Part shown: one piece after another, positions 1-7,521 of the stretch
Numbering within the stretch: position 1 is the first letter of the stretch
Layout: each line of letters opens with the position of its first letter
Origin: Oscillospiraceae bacterium
GTDB lineage: Bacteria > Bacillota_A > Clostridia > Oscillospirales > Oscillospiraceae
Assembly: GCA_017505505.1 (NCBI GenBank)
Contig: JAFVPA010000024.1
Coordinates: 1 to 29,268, forward strand
Reading direction: 5' to 3'
DNA: 29,268 bases
Translations under genes and position numbers: made by a program
The notes under the pieces: generated by a model
What the model was told of the DNA's origin: nothing
Seen by the model: the letters and a program-made list of their open reading frames with translations, nothing else
Database searches by the model: none

Positions 1-638
1 CGCAGGGACTGAGCGCAGAAGTCGATGATCCAGCCCATCTCCACGCGCTTGGGGTCGATGTCCAGACGGCGCAGGCCCTTCTTGGCCAGCCACTCGTCGT
101 TGTTGTTGCGCTCGTGCTGCATACGGGCGGTCAGAGCCACCATAGCCAGGTTGTGAGCGTTCATAATATCGTTAATATCGCCGGTCAGACCCAGGGAGAA
201 CTCGGTCATGGGCATCAGCAGAGCGTTGCCGCCGCCTGCTGCGGTACCCTTAACGTTCATGGTGGGGCCGCCGGAGGGCTGACGCAGAGCGCCGCCGGCA
301 TTCTTGCCGATGTAGCCCAGGCCTTCGATCAGACCCAGGGAAACGGTGGACTTACCTTCGCCGAAGGGGGTGGGGGTAACAGCGGTGACCTCGATGAACT
401 TGCCATCGGGCTTGTCCTTCAGACGCTCCATGACCTTGATGAAGTCGATCTTGGGGGTCTTGCCGTAGGGGATGATCTCCTCGGGCAGCAAGCCCAGCTT
501 CTCACGGAAGAAATCGACGGGGGGCAGGGTCTTCTCTGCTTCCTCAGCGATCTGCCAGTCCTTGTACATGGTGGGGTCCAGAGTAACGCGACCATTTTCA
601 GGGTTTACGTACTTGCCATCAACAAAATTGATTGCCAT
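1..638 (-). CDS. fhs: Formate--tetrahydrofolate ligase, 5' part (cut by window edge)
   Basis: Encodes the first 212 residues of formyl-THF synthetase, the cytosolic enzyme that joins formate to tetrahydrofolate using ATP and feeds one-carbon metabolism (Wood-Ljungdahl methyl branch, purine synthesis). The translation begins [13 protein letters not shown] and carries the family P-loop [11 protein letters not shown] near residue 95, followed by the diagnostic [17 protein letters not shown] and [12 protein letters not shown] segments. The family is usually about 555 aa, so well over half the gene lies outside the window. The ATG at 638 is preceded by AAGGAGGAAACTAT, an excellent ribosome site. 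Codon use is strongly biased to C/T-ending favourites, as in pta, which suggests high expression. A consensus promoter lies 130 bp upstream, leaving a long leader. Confidence 0.97.
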   Translation of the reverse strand, partial: MAINFVDGKYVNPENGRVTLDPTMYKDWQIAEEAEKTLPPVDFFREKLGLLPEEIIPYGKTPKIDFIKVMERLKDKPDGKFIEVTAVTPTPFGEGKSTVSLGLIEGLGYIGKNAGGALRQPSGGPTMNVKGTAAGGGNALLMPMTEFSLGLTGDINDIMNAHNLAMVALTARMQHERNNNDEWLAKKGLRRLDIDPKRVEMGWIIDFCAQSL

Positions 639-644
639 ATAGTT

Positions 645-757
645 TCCTCCTTAAGGAATCCTCCGGAGTCTTAACTATCTCCGAAAGGTATGTTTTTTCA
701 GCGCCGCACTTTAGACATAAGTGACGCCCAGCGCCTATATCGATAATTGTTTATCGG
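645..757 (-). other. Long structured 5' leader of fhs, no recognised riboswitch
   Basis: The transcribed leader holds a small hairpin at 741-756 (CGATAA/TTATCG) and a GC-rich segment at 700-735 with a CACTT/AAGTG stem, then an A-rich run. ZTP and THF riboswitches are known upstream of fhs in Firmicutes, but I do not find the conserved blocks of either class here. Any regulatory role is only a possibility. Confidence 0.3.
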
Positions 758-766
758 TACTTTAGA

Positions 767-795
767 ATTGTACCATCCTTAAGCGATTAAGTCAA
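767..795 (-). promoter_or_regulatory. Sigma-A promoter of fhs
   Basis: On the minus strand TTGACT (790-795) and TACAAT (767-772) are separated by 17 bp. Transcription would start near 760 and give a leader of roughly 120 nt before fhs. Confidence 0.8.
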
Positions 796-853
796 CAGCA
801 ATTGGTAAAAAATGGGAATTAAAATATTTTTTGTTGATTTCCCATAAAATACG

Positions 854-887
854 CAGGCCACAGTGCAAAAAAGTACACTGTGGCCTG
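854..887 (-). terminator. Terminator after the trigger-factor-like gene
   Basis: A perfect 12-bp stem (854-865 with 876-887) follows the stop codon at 906 on the minus strand, with an AT-rich tail. It separates this gene from fhs. Confidence 0.75.
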
Positions 888-905
888 TATATATTTATCG
901 ATTGC

Positions 906-1862
906 TTACTTTTCGTCTGTGGTTTCGGTAATCTCCGCGTTGTCGCGAACCAGCTTCATGGCCTTGGTGGTCAGTACGCTGCGGACAACGGCAGCCTGGA
1001 ATTCGGCATCCACGTAAGGCTTCAGCTGCTCCACGGTCATGTTGTTCTGACGGGCAATGACAGCCAGTGCCTCGCCCATCTCCTGCTCCGTGGCTTCCAG
1101 ATTTTCCAGATACACGATCTGCTCAATGGCGGCCTGGATCCTGACGGAGGCCTCGGCATTGCCCCGGGCATCCTCTCTCAGCTTTTCCTCGGTTGTGCTC
1201 ATGAACTGGCAGTACATCTCCAGAGTCAGGCCCTGCTGGGCAAGCTGGGCCTTCAGGTTGTTCAACTGCTCATCCACCTCGGCATCGATCTGCTTTTCGC
1301 TGGGGGTGAAGTCCATGGTCTCGGCGGCCTGGCGCAGCAGGCGGTCCTGCAGGTCCATCTCGCCCCGGTCATCGGTGTAGGCCTGAAGGCTCTGGCCCAG
1401 CTTGACGCGCATTTCCCCGAAGGTCTCGCAGCCACCCACTTCCTTGGCGAAGGTGTCGTCCAGCTGATACTCGGTCTTGACCCGGATCTGGTGGATCTTG
1501 CAGCGGAACTCGGCAGCCTTGCCGGCCAGCTCGGCGGCATGGTACTGGCTGGGGAACATGACCTTCACCACCACCTCTTCACCGGGGACCTTGTCCAACA
1601 GCTGCTCCTCGAAGCCGGGGATGAAGCTGCCGCTGCCCAAAACCAGCGTCTGCATCTCGGCAGTGCCGCCGGGGAACTGGACACCGTCGCAGAAGCCTGC
1701 GTAATCCAGAACGATCTCGTCACCATTCTCAGTGGGCCGGTTATCGATCACAGCGATGCGGGGCGTCTGCTGGCGCAGCCGTTCCATCTGGCGGTCAATT
1801 TCCTCGCCGGTGACAATGTGTTTTTCCAAAGTGGCCTTCAGGCCGCGGTAAGTAAAGCTCAT
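906..1862 (-). CDS. Trigger-factor-like PPIase lacking the ribosome-binding domain
   Basis: A 318-aa protein colinear with the middle and C-terminal part of trigger factor. Residues 1-40 match the linker after the trigger-factor N-domain. Residues about 45-130 are an FKBP-type peptidyl-prolyl isomerase domain, with GDEIVLDYAGF, FIPGFEEQL and the FP-x-x-YHA-x-x-L-x-GK-x-A segment typical of trigger factor. Residues about 135-318 form the helical C-terminal chaperone domain. Full-length trigger factor is about 430 aa; the first ~110 residues, with the G-F-R-x-G-K ribosome-docking loop, are absent, and the clean promoter, ribosome site and ATG show this is the real start, not a truncated call. 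It is likely cytosolic and would act off the ribosome as a folding helper or isomerase. It stands as a single gene with its own promoter and terminator. Confidence 0.9.
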   Translation of the reverse strand: MSFTYRGLKATLEKHIVTGEEIDRQMERLRQQTPRIAVIDNRPTENGDEIVLDYAGFCDGVQFPGGTAEMQTLVLGSGSFIPGFEEQLLDKVPGEEVVVKVMFPSQYHAAELAGKAAEFRCKIHQIRVKTEYQLDDTFAKEVGGCETFGEMRVKLGQSLQAYTDDRGEMDLQDRLLRQAAETMDFTPSEKQIDAEVDEQLNNLKAQLAQQGLTLEMYCQFMSTTEEKLREDARGNAEASVRIQAAIEQIVYLENLEATEQEMGEALAVIARQNNMTVEQLKPYVDAEFQAAVVRSVLTTKAMKLVRDNAEITETTDEK

Positions 1863-1897
1863 GGGAATAACCTCGTTTTCTTTATTTTGTATCGAAA

Positions 1898-1926
1898 ATC
1901 ATATCATGTAAGCCGGATGAAGTCAA
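1898..1926 (-). promoter_or_regulatory. Promoter of the trigger-factor-like gene
   Basis: Minus-strand TTGACT (1921-1926), 17-bp spacer, TATGAT (1898-1903), about 35 bp before the ATG at 1862. Confidence 0.75.
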
Positions 1927-2002
1927 GTAGGGCGACTTGCCCTCAAGCCGCCGCATAAGTTTTCCCTGGAAAACGGCGGGCTGAGGGCAGCCCGCCCTAC
2001 AG
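1927..2002 (+). repeat. GTAGGGC palindromic repeat, copy 1
   Basis: Starts GTAGGGCGACTTGCCCTCAA and ends TGAGGGCAGCCCGCCCTACAG, an imperfect inverted repeat with each arm itself foldable. The same termini recur at 28546-28642 with swapped arm variants, and related forms occur at 2036-2148 and 27031-27170. It is REP- or MITE-like and non-coding. Confidence 0.8.
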
Positions 2003-2035
2003 TTTCCTTATTGATTTACGCTCACTTTAAACAGG

Positions 2036-2148
2036 ATAGGGGCGGATTTGTAATCCGCCCTAACCCCATCGACAAAGGATCTGTTGAAACCATCTTACTT
2101 GAAAAACATTGTTATGTTAAGGGCGGATTGAAAATCCGCCCCTACAGG
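2036..2148 (+). repeat. GTAGGGC-type palindromic repeat, copy 2
   Basis: Two hairpin arms (AGGGGCGGAT.. ATCCGCCCT at the left, AGGGCGGAT.. ATCCGCCCCT at the right, ending CTACAG) flank about 60 bp of unrelated AT-rich DNA. It lies directly downstream of the beta-galactosidase stop codon, and the near arm may double as that gene's terminator. Confidence 0.75.
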
Positions 2149-2152
2149 TTCT

Positions 2153-4498
2153 TTATTCCGACGCTGTCACCTTGAACAGCAGCGTCACCGGCTCGGTCTG
2201 GGCTGTGGTGATGGTGAGTTTGGCTTCACCGGACTGTCCGGTGGTTTTGACGTAGGTGCCCGTCATACCTCCCTCGGCTGTAGCGACAGCGGGACCCACC
2301 AGTTCCGCCGCCCCTTCCAGTGCGAACTGAACAGGCAGCTGGGCATAGGGGGCAATGTTGCCGTTTTCGTCCAGAATGCGGATGCGGACCGCCGCCATGT
2401 CGTAGGTATCCCCTTCCGTCAGATGGACGTGGCTGGGGGTCACTTCCAGATGGAGCTTCGCGCTGGGCTTGCAGGTGTACGTTGCCACCACTTCCCCGTC
2501 CTTCACGGCGATGAGCCGCCAGACGGTGGCTTCCCCGCCCCAGTTGCCGATGTACTTTCCGTAAAGGGCTACGGCATCCTCGTATTTCAGGTTATACTTC
2601 ATCATGGCGTAGCCCATTTTGGCCATATCCGCCGGGGACATTCCCGCCAGGCCCTTGCGCTGAATGGTCAGCAGGCACTGCCGCAGCAGATCCGCCTTCT
2701 TCTTATCAAAACCCTCCTGGGTTTCCAGCAGGCAGCCTACCGTATCGTCCAGCACCATGGGGCCATGGGGCAGACCATTCCAGTCCCCTTCTGTCAGGGT
2801 GGTGACAAAACAGCCGTTTTTATACAGGGACACGGCATCCGCGTTGGTAAAGACCTGGATGGCCCCGATGATACCGCCGGGATAGTCGCCGATGTCCATG
2901 GAAGAGCCTACCGCCAGCACCGGACGGCTGTCTCCCTGGCTGGCATAGGCATAGGCCGCCAGCTTGGGGTTCCGGAACGCATCCATAACGCCGTGGTAGC
3001 AAACCCGGTCACCGGAACCGAAGTCCTTGTGGGTGGCGTAGTCGAACATACACCAGCCGAAGCAGCCCGCATGTTCTCCGTCAGCGGCAGCATCGTTCTG
3101 GACCCGCATATGCCGCAGGGCGTGCTCCTGCCGGCGCTGCCAGGTATCGAAAGCCTTGGTAGGGAACATATGGCCGTTGTGCTCGGAAATGATCAGCGCT
3201 TTCTTCTCGTCGGACGTTACCGCCTTTTTCGGCTTGCAGCCGGGATTGTTTCCCGTATGGGAGAAGTCATTGTAGGCATACACATCCTCCAGCAGGCTGC
3301 TTTTCTCAATATAGCGGACACCGGAGGTGGGACGGCTGGGGTCAAACTCGTGGGCTACCGCATTGGTGATACGGTACAGGGTATCATCATCCTGGCTTTC
3401 ATTGATGCGCACGCCCCAGAGGATGATACTGGGATGGTTGCGGTACTGCAGCACCATCTCCCGGGTGTTCTCCACCGCCTGCTTCTTCCATTCGGTGCCG
3501 CCGATGTGCTGCCAGCCAGGGATCTCCGTGAAGACCAGCAGGCCCAGCTTATCGCATTCGTCAATAAAATGGTGGCTCTGGGGATAGTGGGAAGTCCGCA
3601 CCGCCACGCAGCTCAGCTCCTCCTTCAGAATCCGGGCATCCTCCCGCTGCAGGCTTTCCGGGGCGGCGTAGCCCACATAAGGATAGCACTGGTGCCGGTT
3701 CAGGCCCCGGAGGAAGGTCTTTTTGCCGTTGAGATAGAAGCCGTCAGCCTTAAATTCTATGGTGCGGAAGCCCACCTTCACCTCCTGCACATCCATCACC
3801 CGGCCGATCTTCAAAAGGCTTACCCGGCAGGTATACAGGATGGGATGCTCCGTATCCCAGGGCTTGACACTGGGACAGTCGATGGTGATGGTGCCGCAGC
3901 TGGTGAAGGCCTTGCGCAGAAGCTGATGCTCCCCCTTTTGCAGCTCCACCATCAGGATACAGCCGTCGCCGTTATGGACGGTGGGCCGGATCTTCAGGGT
4001 GGTCAGGGTAGGTGTGGTGATATACAGGTCTTCGATGTAGCTCTTTTTCCGCACATCCAGCCAGACCTCCCGGTACAGTCCGCCGTAGGTCAGATAGTCG
4101 ATAACAAAGCCGAAGGGAGGCACTTCGGGATTTTCTGTGGTGTCCAGCTTCACCGCCAGAAGATTCTCCTCGCCCAGTGTCACGGCCTCGGTGATCTCCA
4201 CCCGGAAGCCGGTATAGCCGGTGCGGTGCTGGGCCACCTCTTTGCCGTTTATGTAAACCGTAGCGATATGGGCCGCACCGTCAAATTGGAGGAACAGGTG
4301 CTTTCCCGCCAGCTCTTTTCCCAGTTCCAGCTTCCGGCGGTAGCCGCAGACCATCTGGTAGGAACCATGGTCCGTATAATGCTGGGGGCACTCCTGCACC
4401 GTATGGGGCAGGCGGACAGGGGTTCCTTCCCATTCCCCCGTGGCGAAGTCATCGAACCAGTTGGGGATAAACTCCCAGTTGTTGCAAAGACTCAGCAT
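2153..4498 (-). CDS. GH2 beta-galactosidase / beta-glucuronidase family glycosidase
   Basis: A 781-aa cytoplasmic glycoside hydrolase of family 2; no signal peptide is visible. Domain order is typical: N-terminal sugar-binding jelly roll (about 1-170; contains the GYRRKLEL and YGGLYREVWL segments), immunoglobulin-like domain (about 170-270), then the TIM barrel starting with RGLNRHQ. The acid/base is Glu367 in WGVRINES and the probable nucleophile is Glu439 in IISEHNG. The C-terminal 250 residues form additional Ig-like domains, including a bacterial-invasin-like fold segment. Exact substrate (beta-galactoside versus glucuronide or other) cannot be read safely. The ATG at 4498 has AAGGAGG seven bases upstream. 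It is transcribed alone from a strong promoter, with no adjacent transporter. Confidence 0.92.
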   Translation of the reverse strand: MLSLCNNWEFIPNWFDDFATGEWEGTPVRLPHTVQECPQHYTDHGSYQMVCGYRRKLELGKELAGKHLFLQFDGAAHIATVYINGKEVAQHRTGYTGFRVEITEAVTLGEENLLAVKLDTTENPEVPPFGFVIDYLTYGGLYREVWLDVRKKSYIEDLYITTPTLTTLKIRPTVHNGDGCILMVELQKGEHQLLRKAFTSCGTITIDCPSVKPWDTEHPILYTCRVSLLKIGRVMDVQEVKVGFRTIEFKADGFYLNGKKTFLRGLNRHQCYPYVGYAAPESLQREDARILKEELSCVAVRTSHYPQSHHFIDECDKLGLLVFTEIPGWQHIGGTEWKKQAVENTREMVLQYRNHPSIILWGVRINESQDDDTLYRITNAVAHEFDPSRPTSGVRYIEKSSLLEDVYAYNDFSHTGNNPGCKPKKAVTSDEKKALIISEHNGHMFPTKAFDTWQRRQEHALRHMRVQNDAAADGEHAGCFGWCMFDYATHKDFGSGDRVCYHGVMDAFRNPKLAAYAYASQGDSRPVLAVGSSMDIGDYPGGIIGAIQVFTNADAVSLYKNGCFVTTLTEGDWNGLPHGPMVLDDTVGCLLETQEGFDKKKADLLRQCLLTIQRKGLAGMSPADMAKMGYAMMKYNLKYEDAVALYGKYIGNWGGEATVWRLIAVKDGEVVATYTCKPSAKLHLEVTPSHVHLTEGDTYDMAAVRIRILDENGNIAPYAQLPVQFALEGAAELVGPAVATAEGGMTGTYVKTTGQSGEAKLTITTAQTEPVTLLFKVTASE

Positions 4499-4527
4499 AG
4501 CGAAGCCTCCTTGTGTCAGTTTTTCTT

Positions 4528-4556
4528 ATTATAGAGCATCTTTCCCGGAACTGCAA
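4528..4556 (-). promoter_or_regulatory. Promoter of the GH2 gene
   Basis: Minus-strand TTGCAG (4551-4556), 17-bp spacer, TATAAT (4528-4533). The palindromic repeat at 4567-4785 begins only about 10 bp upstream of the -35 box. Confidence 0.75.
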
Positions 4557-4566
4557 GGGTGGTGGA

Positions 4567-4785
4567 AAATTATCGTTTAGCGGCGAGTCGCCGCTGACAA
4601 TGGCGTGACTGGCGGCTGTCTTAAAATCCACCACCAATGGGTGGGCGGCCCGATACGATACCATTTTATATTGAACTTCAATATAAAAGTGTCTCGAATC
4701 GGGTCTCCCACCCGAAGGGGATGGATGTGGAACCAGGTTACAGTCCCGCCATTATCCGCGGGCATTGCCCGCTAAACTACAATTT
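4567..4785 (+). repeat. AAATTATCGTTTA-ended palindromic element, copy 1
   Basis: A 219-bp element with inverted ends (AAATTATCGTTTAGCGG at the left, CCGCTAAACTACAATTT at the right). The interior folds into one long nested stem: AATGGCG with CGCCATT, GGGTGGG with CCCACCC, CCCGAT with ATCGGG, and TTTTATATTGAA with TTCAATATAAAA at the tip. A second copy (24691-24910) keeps the layout with many base changes, several paired. It has no ORF and is probably a non-autonomous mobile element or structured repeat. Confidence 0.85.
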
Positions 4786-4795
4786 ACCATAAAAA

Positions 4796-4825
4796 ACTCC
4801 CATGGGGTGCAAACCTCATGGGAGT
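4796..4825 (-). terminator. Terminator after the methyltransferase gene
   Basis: On the minus strand the hairpin ACTCCCATG/CATGGGAGT is followed by a run of six T. It lies just after the stop codon at 4831. Confidence 0.9.
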
Positions 4826-4830
4826 CAGGC

Positions 4831-5712
4831 TTATTCTTCTTCCAGCGACAGTTCCTTCACCACAGCGTCCAGCTGGGCGTTGACCATGTCGAAATTGGCT
4901 ACCGCGTCCATGATCTGGTAATAGGCCCGGGACTTGCCCGCGCCCATCAGCTGTCCGGCCAGTTCCGCCAGTTCCTGGGCATGGGCATCGTTATGATTCA
5001 CCATAAACTTCATCAGAGCCAGCAGTTCCTCCATGGGGGTACTGGTTTCCATAACCCCATGGTGGTGATGGTCATGACCCTGGGCGTGGGAATGGGTATG
5101 GCCGCCGTGGCTGTGGACGTTTCCATCCCGCTTCACGCCGGAGACCTGATACATCCGGGAATTGGAGATCACGACCTCCACATCAAAGTAAGGATCAAAG
5201 ATGGCTTTCAGGCTGTCAGCAGACATAAGACCGTTGGAGATCTTGCTGACGGGGCCTTTGTGGTGGTCATCGATCTTCTCCCGGCTGGCACCGTGGGCAA
5301 TGGTCAGGCGGCAGCCGTCTTTCAGCAGGCTGGACAGGGTCTTGATCAGCCGCCGGGGATCCGGGAAGTGGGGGAATGCATTATACACCACGATGCGGTC
5401 AAATTTCCGGTCAAAGGCCGTCTCCTCCACATCGCCGCAGATGATCCGCACGTTGGATACATCCGCAAACTTCCCCTCTGCGATCTTCGCCATCTCCGGG
5501 GAAATGTCAATACCGGTGACGGAAGCCACCTCCCGCTCCAGATAATAGGGGAACATAACACCGGTGCCGCAGGCCACGTCCAGGACATCCTGTCCGGCTC
5601 CGATCTCGGCGTTGTCCAGAATCTTACCGATGATGGCATCACTTTTTATCAATTCCGCGTCCCAGGTGGGGGCGCAGCGGTCGAAAAATTCTACGATGTC
5701 TTTCTTATTCAA
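4831..5712 (-). CDS. Class I SAM methyltransferase with His-rich metal-binding tract
   Basis: A 293-aa protein. Residues about 1-150 are a Rossmann-type methyltransferase with motif I VLDVACGTG, the acidic VTGIDISPEM and the ICGDVEE segment. A histidine tract follows at about residues 200-220 (HSHGGHTHSHAQGHDHHHHG), then a helical C-terminal domain (about 225-293) resembling small domains found with metal-handling proteins. The start is TTG at 5712: it overlaps the upstream stop codon as TTGA and has AGGAG about ten bases before it. A longer upstream reading frame exists but runs antiparallel to nothing conserved and overlaps the ECF gene. Coupling to an ECF S component plus the His tract suggests a role with a metal or metal-containing cofactor such as nickel, cobalt or cobalamin. 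That is inference; the methyl acceptor is unknown. Confidence 0.85.
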   Translation of the reverse strand: MNKKDIVEFFDRCAPTWDAELIKSDAIIGKILDNAEIGAGQDVLDVACGTGVMFPYYLEREVASVTGIDISPEMAKIAEGKFADVSNVRIICGDVEETAFDRKFDRIVVYNAFPHFPDPRRLIKTLSSLLKDGCRLTIAHGASREKIDDHHKGPVSKISNGLMSADSLKAIFDPYFDVEVVISNSRMYQVSGVKRDGNVHSHGGHTHSHAQGHDHHHHGVMETSTPMEELLALMKFMVNHNDAHAQELAELAGQLMGAGKSRAYYQIMDAVANFDMVNAQLDAVVKELSLEEE

Positions 5713-6260
5713 GCAACAACTTCTCCTTTTGCATAGCGCTTGGGGATGATCCGGGCCTTCATCAGGGTGAAGACAACGCTGGGAAGGAACACCAGCTGGA
5801 TCAGGATGCCGGGCAGGGCGGTGACGAAGCTGGCAGTGATCCAGGCGGACATGGCCAGGCCGGGCGTAAAGATCAGGGCCTTGGCAATGCCGGAAACCAC
5901 ACGGCCCGCCAGCATGGCGGTGACCAGAGCGATATACAGGTCGCCATAGGTGCTCCTGGTATGGACAAATTTCAGCATCAGGCCGGATACCAGGCCGTAG
6001 AAGCCGCACTCCACCATCATGGCAGGCAGCATGGCGATGGGGGGCATACCGGTGAGGGCGCTGCTGAGCAGAGGACCTGCCAGGCCGCAGAGGAAGCCAT
6101 AGGGCCAGCCGCAGATCATACCGCAGATCAGCACAGGGATGTGCATGGGCAGGAACACGGATCCCGCATTGGGGATGGAATGGAAGGCAATGGGCAGCAC
6201 CACACACAGGGCGATGCATACGGCGGTGAGGGTCATGTTCTTAATGGAGTTTCTTCTCAT
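5709..6260 (-). CDS. ECF transporter S component (substrate-binding membrane protein)
   Basis: A 183-aa protein with about five to six membrane segments, beginning MRRNSIKNMTLTAVCIALCVVLP as in many energy-coupling-factor S components, where the N-terminal helix carries small residues for docking to the T component. It would capture a vitamin or metal-related substrate and use a shared EcfAAT module encoded elsewhere. The substrate cannot be read from the sequence; its partner gene (overlap of 4 bp) encodes a His-rich methyltransferase, which hints at a metal or corrinoid. The ATG at 6260 has AAGGAGG upstream, and a TATAAT -10 box lies at 6291-6296 without a good -35. No riboswitch was recognised in the short leader. 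Confidence 0.85.
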   Translation of the reverse strand: MRRNSIKNMTLTAVCIALCVVLPIAFHSIPNAGSVFLPMHIPVLICGMICGWPYGFLCGLAGPLLSSALTGMPPIAMLPAMMVECGFYGLVSGLMLKFVHTRSTYGDLYIALVTAMLAGRVVSGIAKALIFTPGLAMSAWITASFVTALPGILIQLVFLPSVVFTLMKARIIPKRYAKGEVVA

Positions 6261-6356
6261 GAGGGTTGCCTCCTTCTTATGTTTGACCCTATTATATCAA
6301 TAAAAACCCACCGATTGAAGCCCCCCGGGGGGATGAAATTTTACGGATGGAAGGAA

Positions 6357-6570
6357 AAATAGTCGTTTAGCTGAGCACCCCACTGCCCTCCCCTTTGGGG
6401 AGGGTGCCCCCGAAGGGGGCGGGAGAGGTGTGGAAAGATGTTTGAACAATTACTGGCTTTCGGCGAAAACGCACCACGGAAATACCTCTTCCGTCAGCCC
6501 TTTGGGCTGCCACCTTCCCCAAAGGGGAAGGCATTGGGCGCTTCTGCGCCAGTGCGATAAACGATAATTT
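6357..6570 (+). repeat. AAATTATCGTTTA-ended element, copy 3 with different interior
   Basis: The ends AAATAGTCGTTTAGC and GATAAACGATAATTT match the inverted termini of the elements at 4567 and 24691. The interior is unrelated: it carries the hairpins CTCCCCTTTGGGGAG, GCCCCCGAAGGGGGC, CAGCCCTTTGGGCTG and CTTCCCCAAAGGGGAAG. It occupies most of the gap between the ECF and sortase genes. Confidence 0.75.
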
Positions 6571-6583
6571 ATTTCTCCACCCA

Positions 6584-6614
6584 GAAAAACATCCCCGGAG
6601 ATTCCTCCGGGGAC
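6584..6614 (-). terminator. Terminator after the sortase gene
   Basis: Minus-strand stem TCCCCGGAG/CTCCGGGGA followed by TGTTTTT. Confidence 0.9.
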
Positions 6615-6623
6615 ATTCTTGAA

Positions 6624-7439
6624 TCAGGTGATCCGCACCGCGGCAACGACCAAACGGCCATTGTCCAGAGTGTATTCACAGGTGGACAGGCAGATCAGCT
6701 TGTCGCCGTAGACAGGGGTGATGCCGGTGTCATAGAAGGCCAGATCTTTACAGGTGGCTACAAAATCGTTGAACTCCTGCTCATCAGCCGCATCCACAAA
6801 CTTGTGGTAAGGGAAGTTATTGGCACCCAGATTGGCGCTGGTCTTGAAAACAGCAAAGATCTTATACGTATGGTACTCGTTCAGTGTATCGAAGAAAATC
6901 AGGCTGTTGCGCTCCCAGGCATTCTTGTTGGTATAGGAGTTCAGAGCCGCGAACATACTGCCATCCGCCATGTTGTGGCCAAAGATGGTGATATTGTCAC
7001 TGGGCTCGTTCACATCCGCATCTCCCCAGGCATAGACACTGCCACGCTTACTGCTCTTGCGGTCAAAGTTACGGTACAGATAATAGTTAGGATCATCCGG
7101 GGTCTGCATGACAGGATAGTCCAGCTTGGTGCCTTCCATCTTGATCCAGCCAACGGTATGGTCGTTCATATTATAGATCTCTTCATAACCGGGGATCATG
7201 GTAGGTTCGGTGGGCTCGGTGGTCTCTTCCGTGGTCTCCTCGGTAGTAGCTTCCGTCGTCACTTCCTCGGTAGTCTCAGCAGTCGTGGTGGTCTGGTTGG
7301 CGATCTGGGCCAGCTCGTTATAGCGGTCCTCCTGCTCCTTGCCCTCCAGCAGATAGCTGCCTACCATAAAGGCGCTGATGCCGAAGGCCGCCACAAGCAG
7401 GACAACCGTAACGGTAAACAATACTTTTTTCACATTCAT
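6624..7439 (-). CDS. Class B sortase
   Basis: A 271-aa membrane-anchored transpeptidase that joins sorting-signal proteins to the cell wall or to pilin. An N-terminal signal anchor (about residues 5-28) is followed by a low-complexity Thr/Glu linker (about 45-82) and the catalytic domain. Catalytic residues are visible as His155 in TIFGHNM, Cys254 in LSTCEYT and Arg262 in NGRLVV. The HNMxDGSMF pattern is typical of class B. The ATG at 7439 was chosen over an upstream ATG because CGGAGGT sits seven bases before it. No protein with an obvious LPxTG- or NPxTG-type signal is encoded in the window; the two adjacent membrane-anchored leucine-rich proteins lack one, so substrates must lie elsewhere. 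Confidence 0.93.
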   Translation of the reverse strand: MNVKKVLFTVTVVLLVAAFGISAFMVGSYLLEGKEQEDRYNELAQIANQTTTTAETTEEVTTEATTEETTEETTEPTEPTMIPGYEEIYNMNDHTVGWIKMEGTKLDYPVMQTPDDPNYYLYRNFDRKSSKRGSVYAWGDADVNEPSDNITIFGHNMADGSMFAALNSYTNKNAWERNSLIFFDTLNEYHTYKIFAVFKTSANLGANNFPYHKFVDAADEQEFNDFVATCKDLAFYDTGITPVYGDKLICLSTCEYTLDNGRLVVAAVRIT

Positions 7440-7460
7440 ACGCGATACCTCCGTTTCTCT

Positions 7461-7490
7461 ATTATAGTACAATCCGCTTTGGGCTGTCAA
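7461..7490 (-). promoter_or_regulatory. Promoter of the sortase gene
   Basis: Minus-strand TTGACA (7485-7490), 18-bp spacer, TATAAT (7461-7466). Confidence 0.85.
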
Positions 7491-7521
7491 CGGGCCAAAG
7501 TTTAAGAAAATATTACGTTTT

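Noticed and set aside
645..757. ZTP or THF riboswitch in the fhs leader
   Set aside because: Genomic context fits, and a CTGGGC stretch resembles part of the ZTP P3 stem, but the conserved 5' blocks and pairing are not there. A covariance-model search would be decisive.
2423..4534. 703-aa plus-strand reading frame opposite the GH2 gene
   Set aside because: It is the antisense of a clear glycosidase with visible catalytic residues; long antisense frames arise from the GC-rich codon bias. It has no ribosome site or family features.
5713..6219. Longer N-terminal extension of the methyltransferase reading frame
   Set aside because: The extension overlaps the ECF S-component gene in another frame, is rich in Arg/His/Pro with no family match, and a TTG start with a good ribosome site lies at the gene junction.
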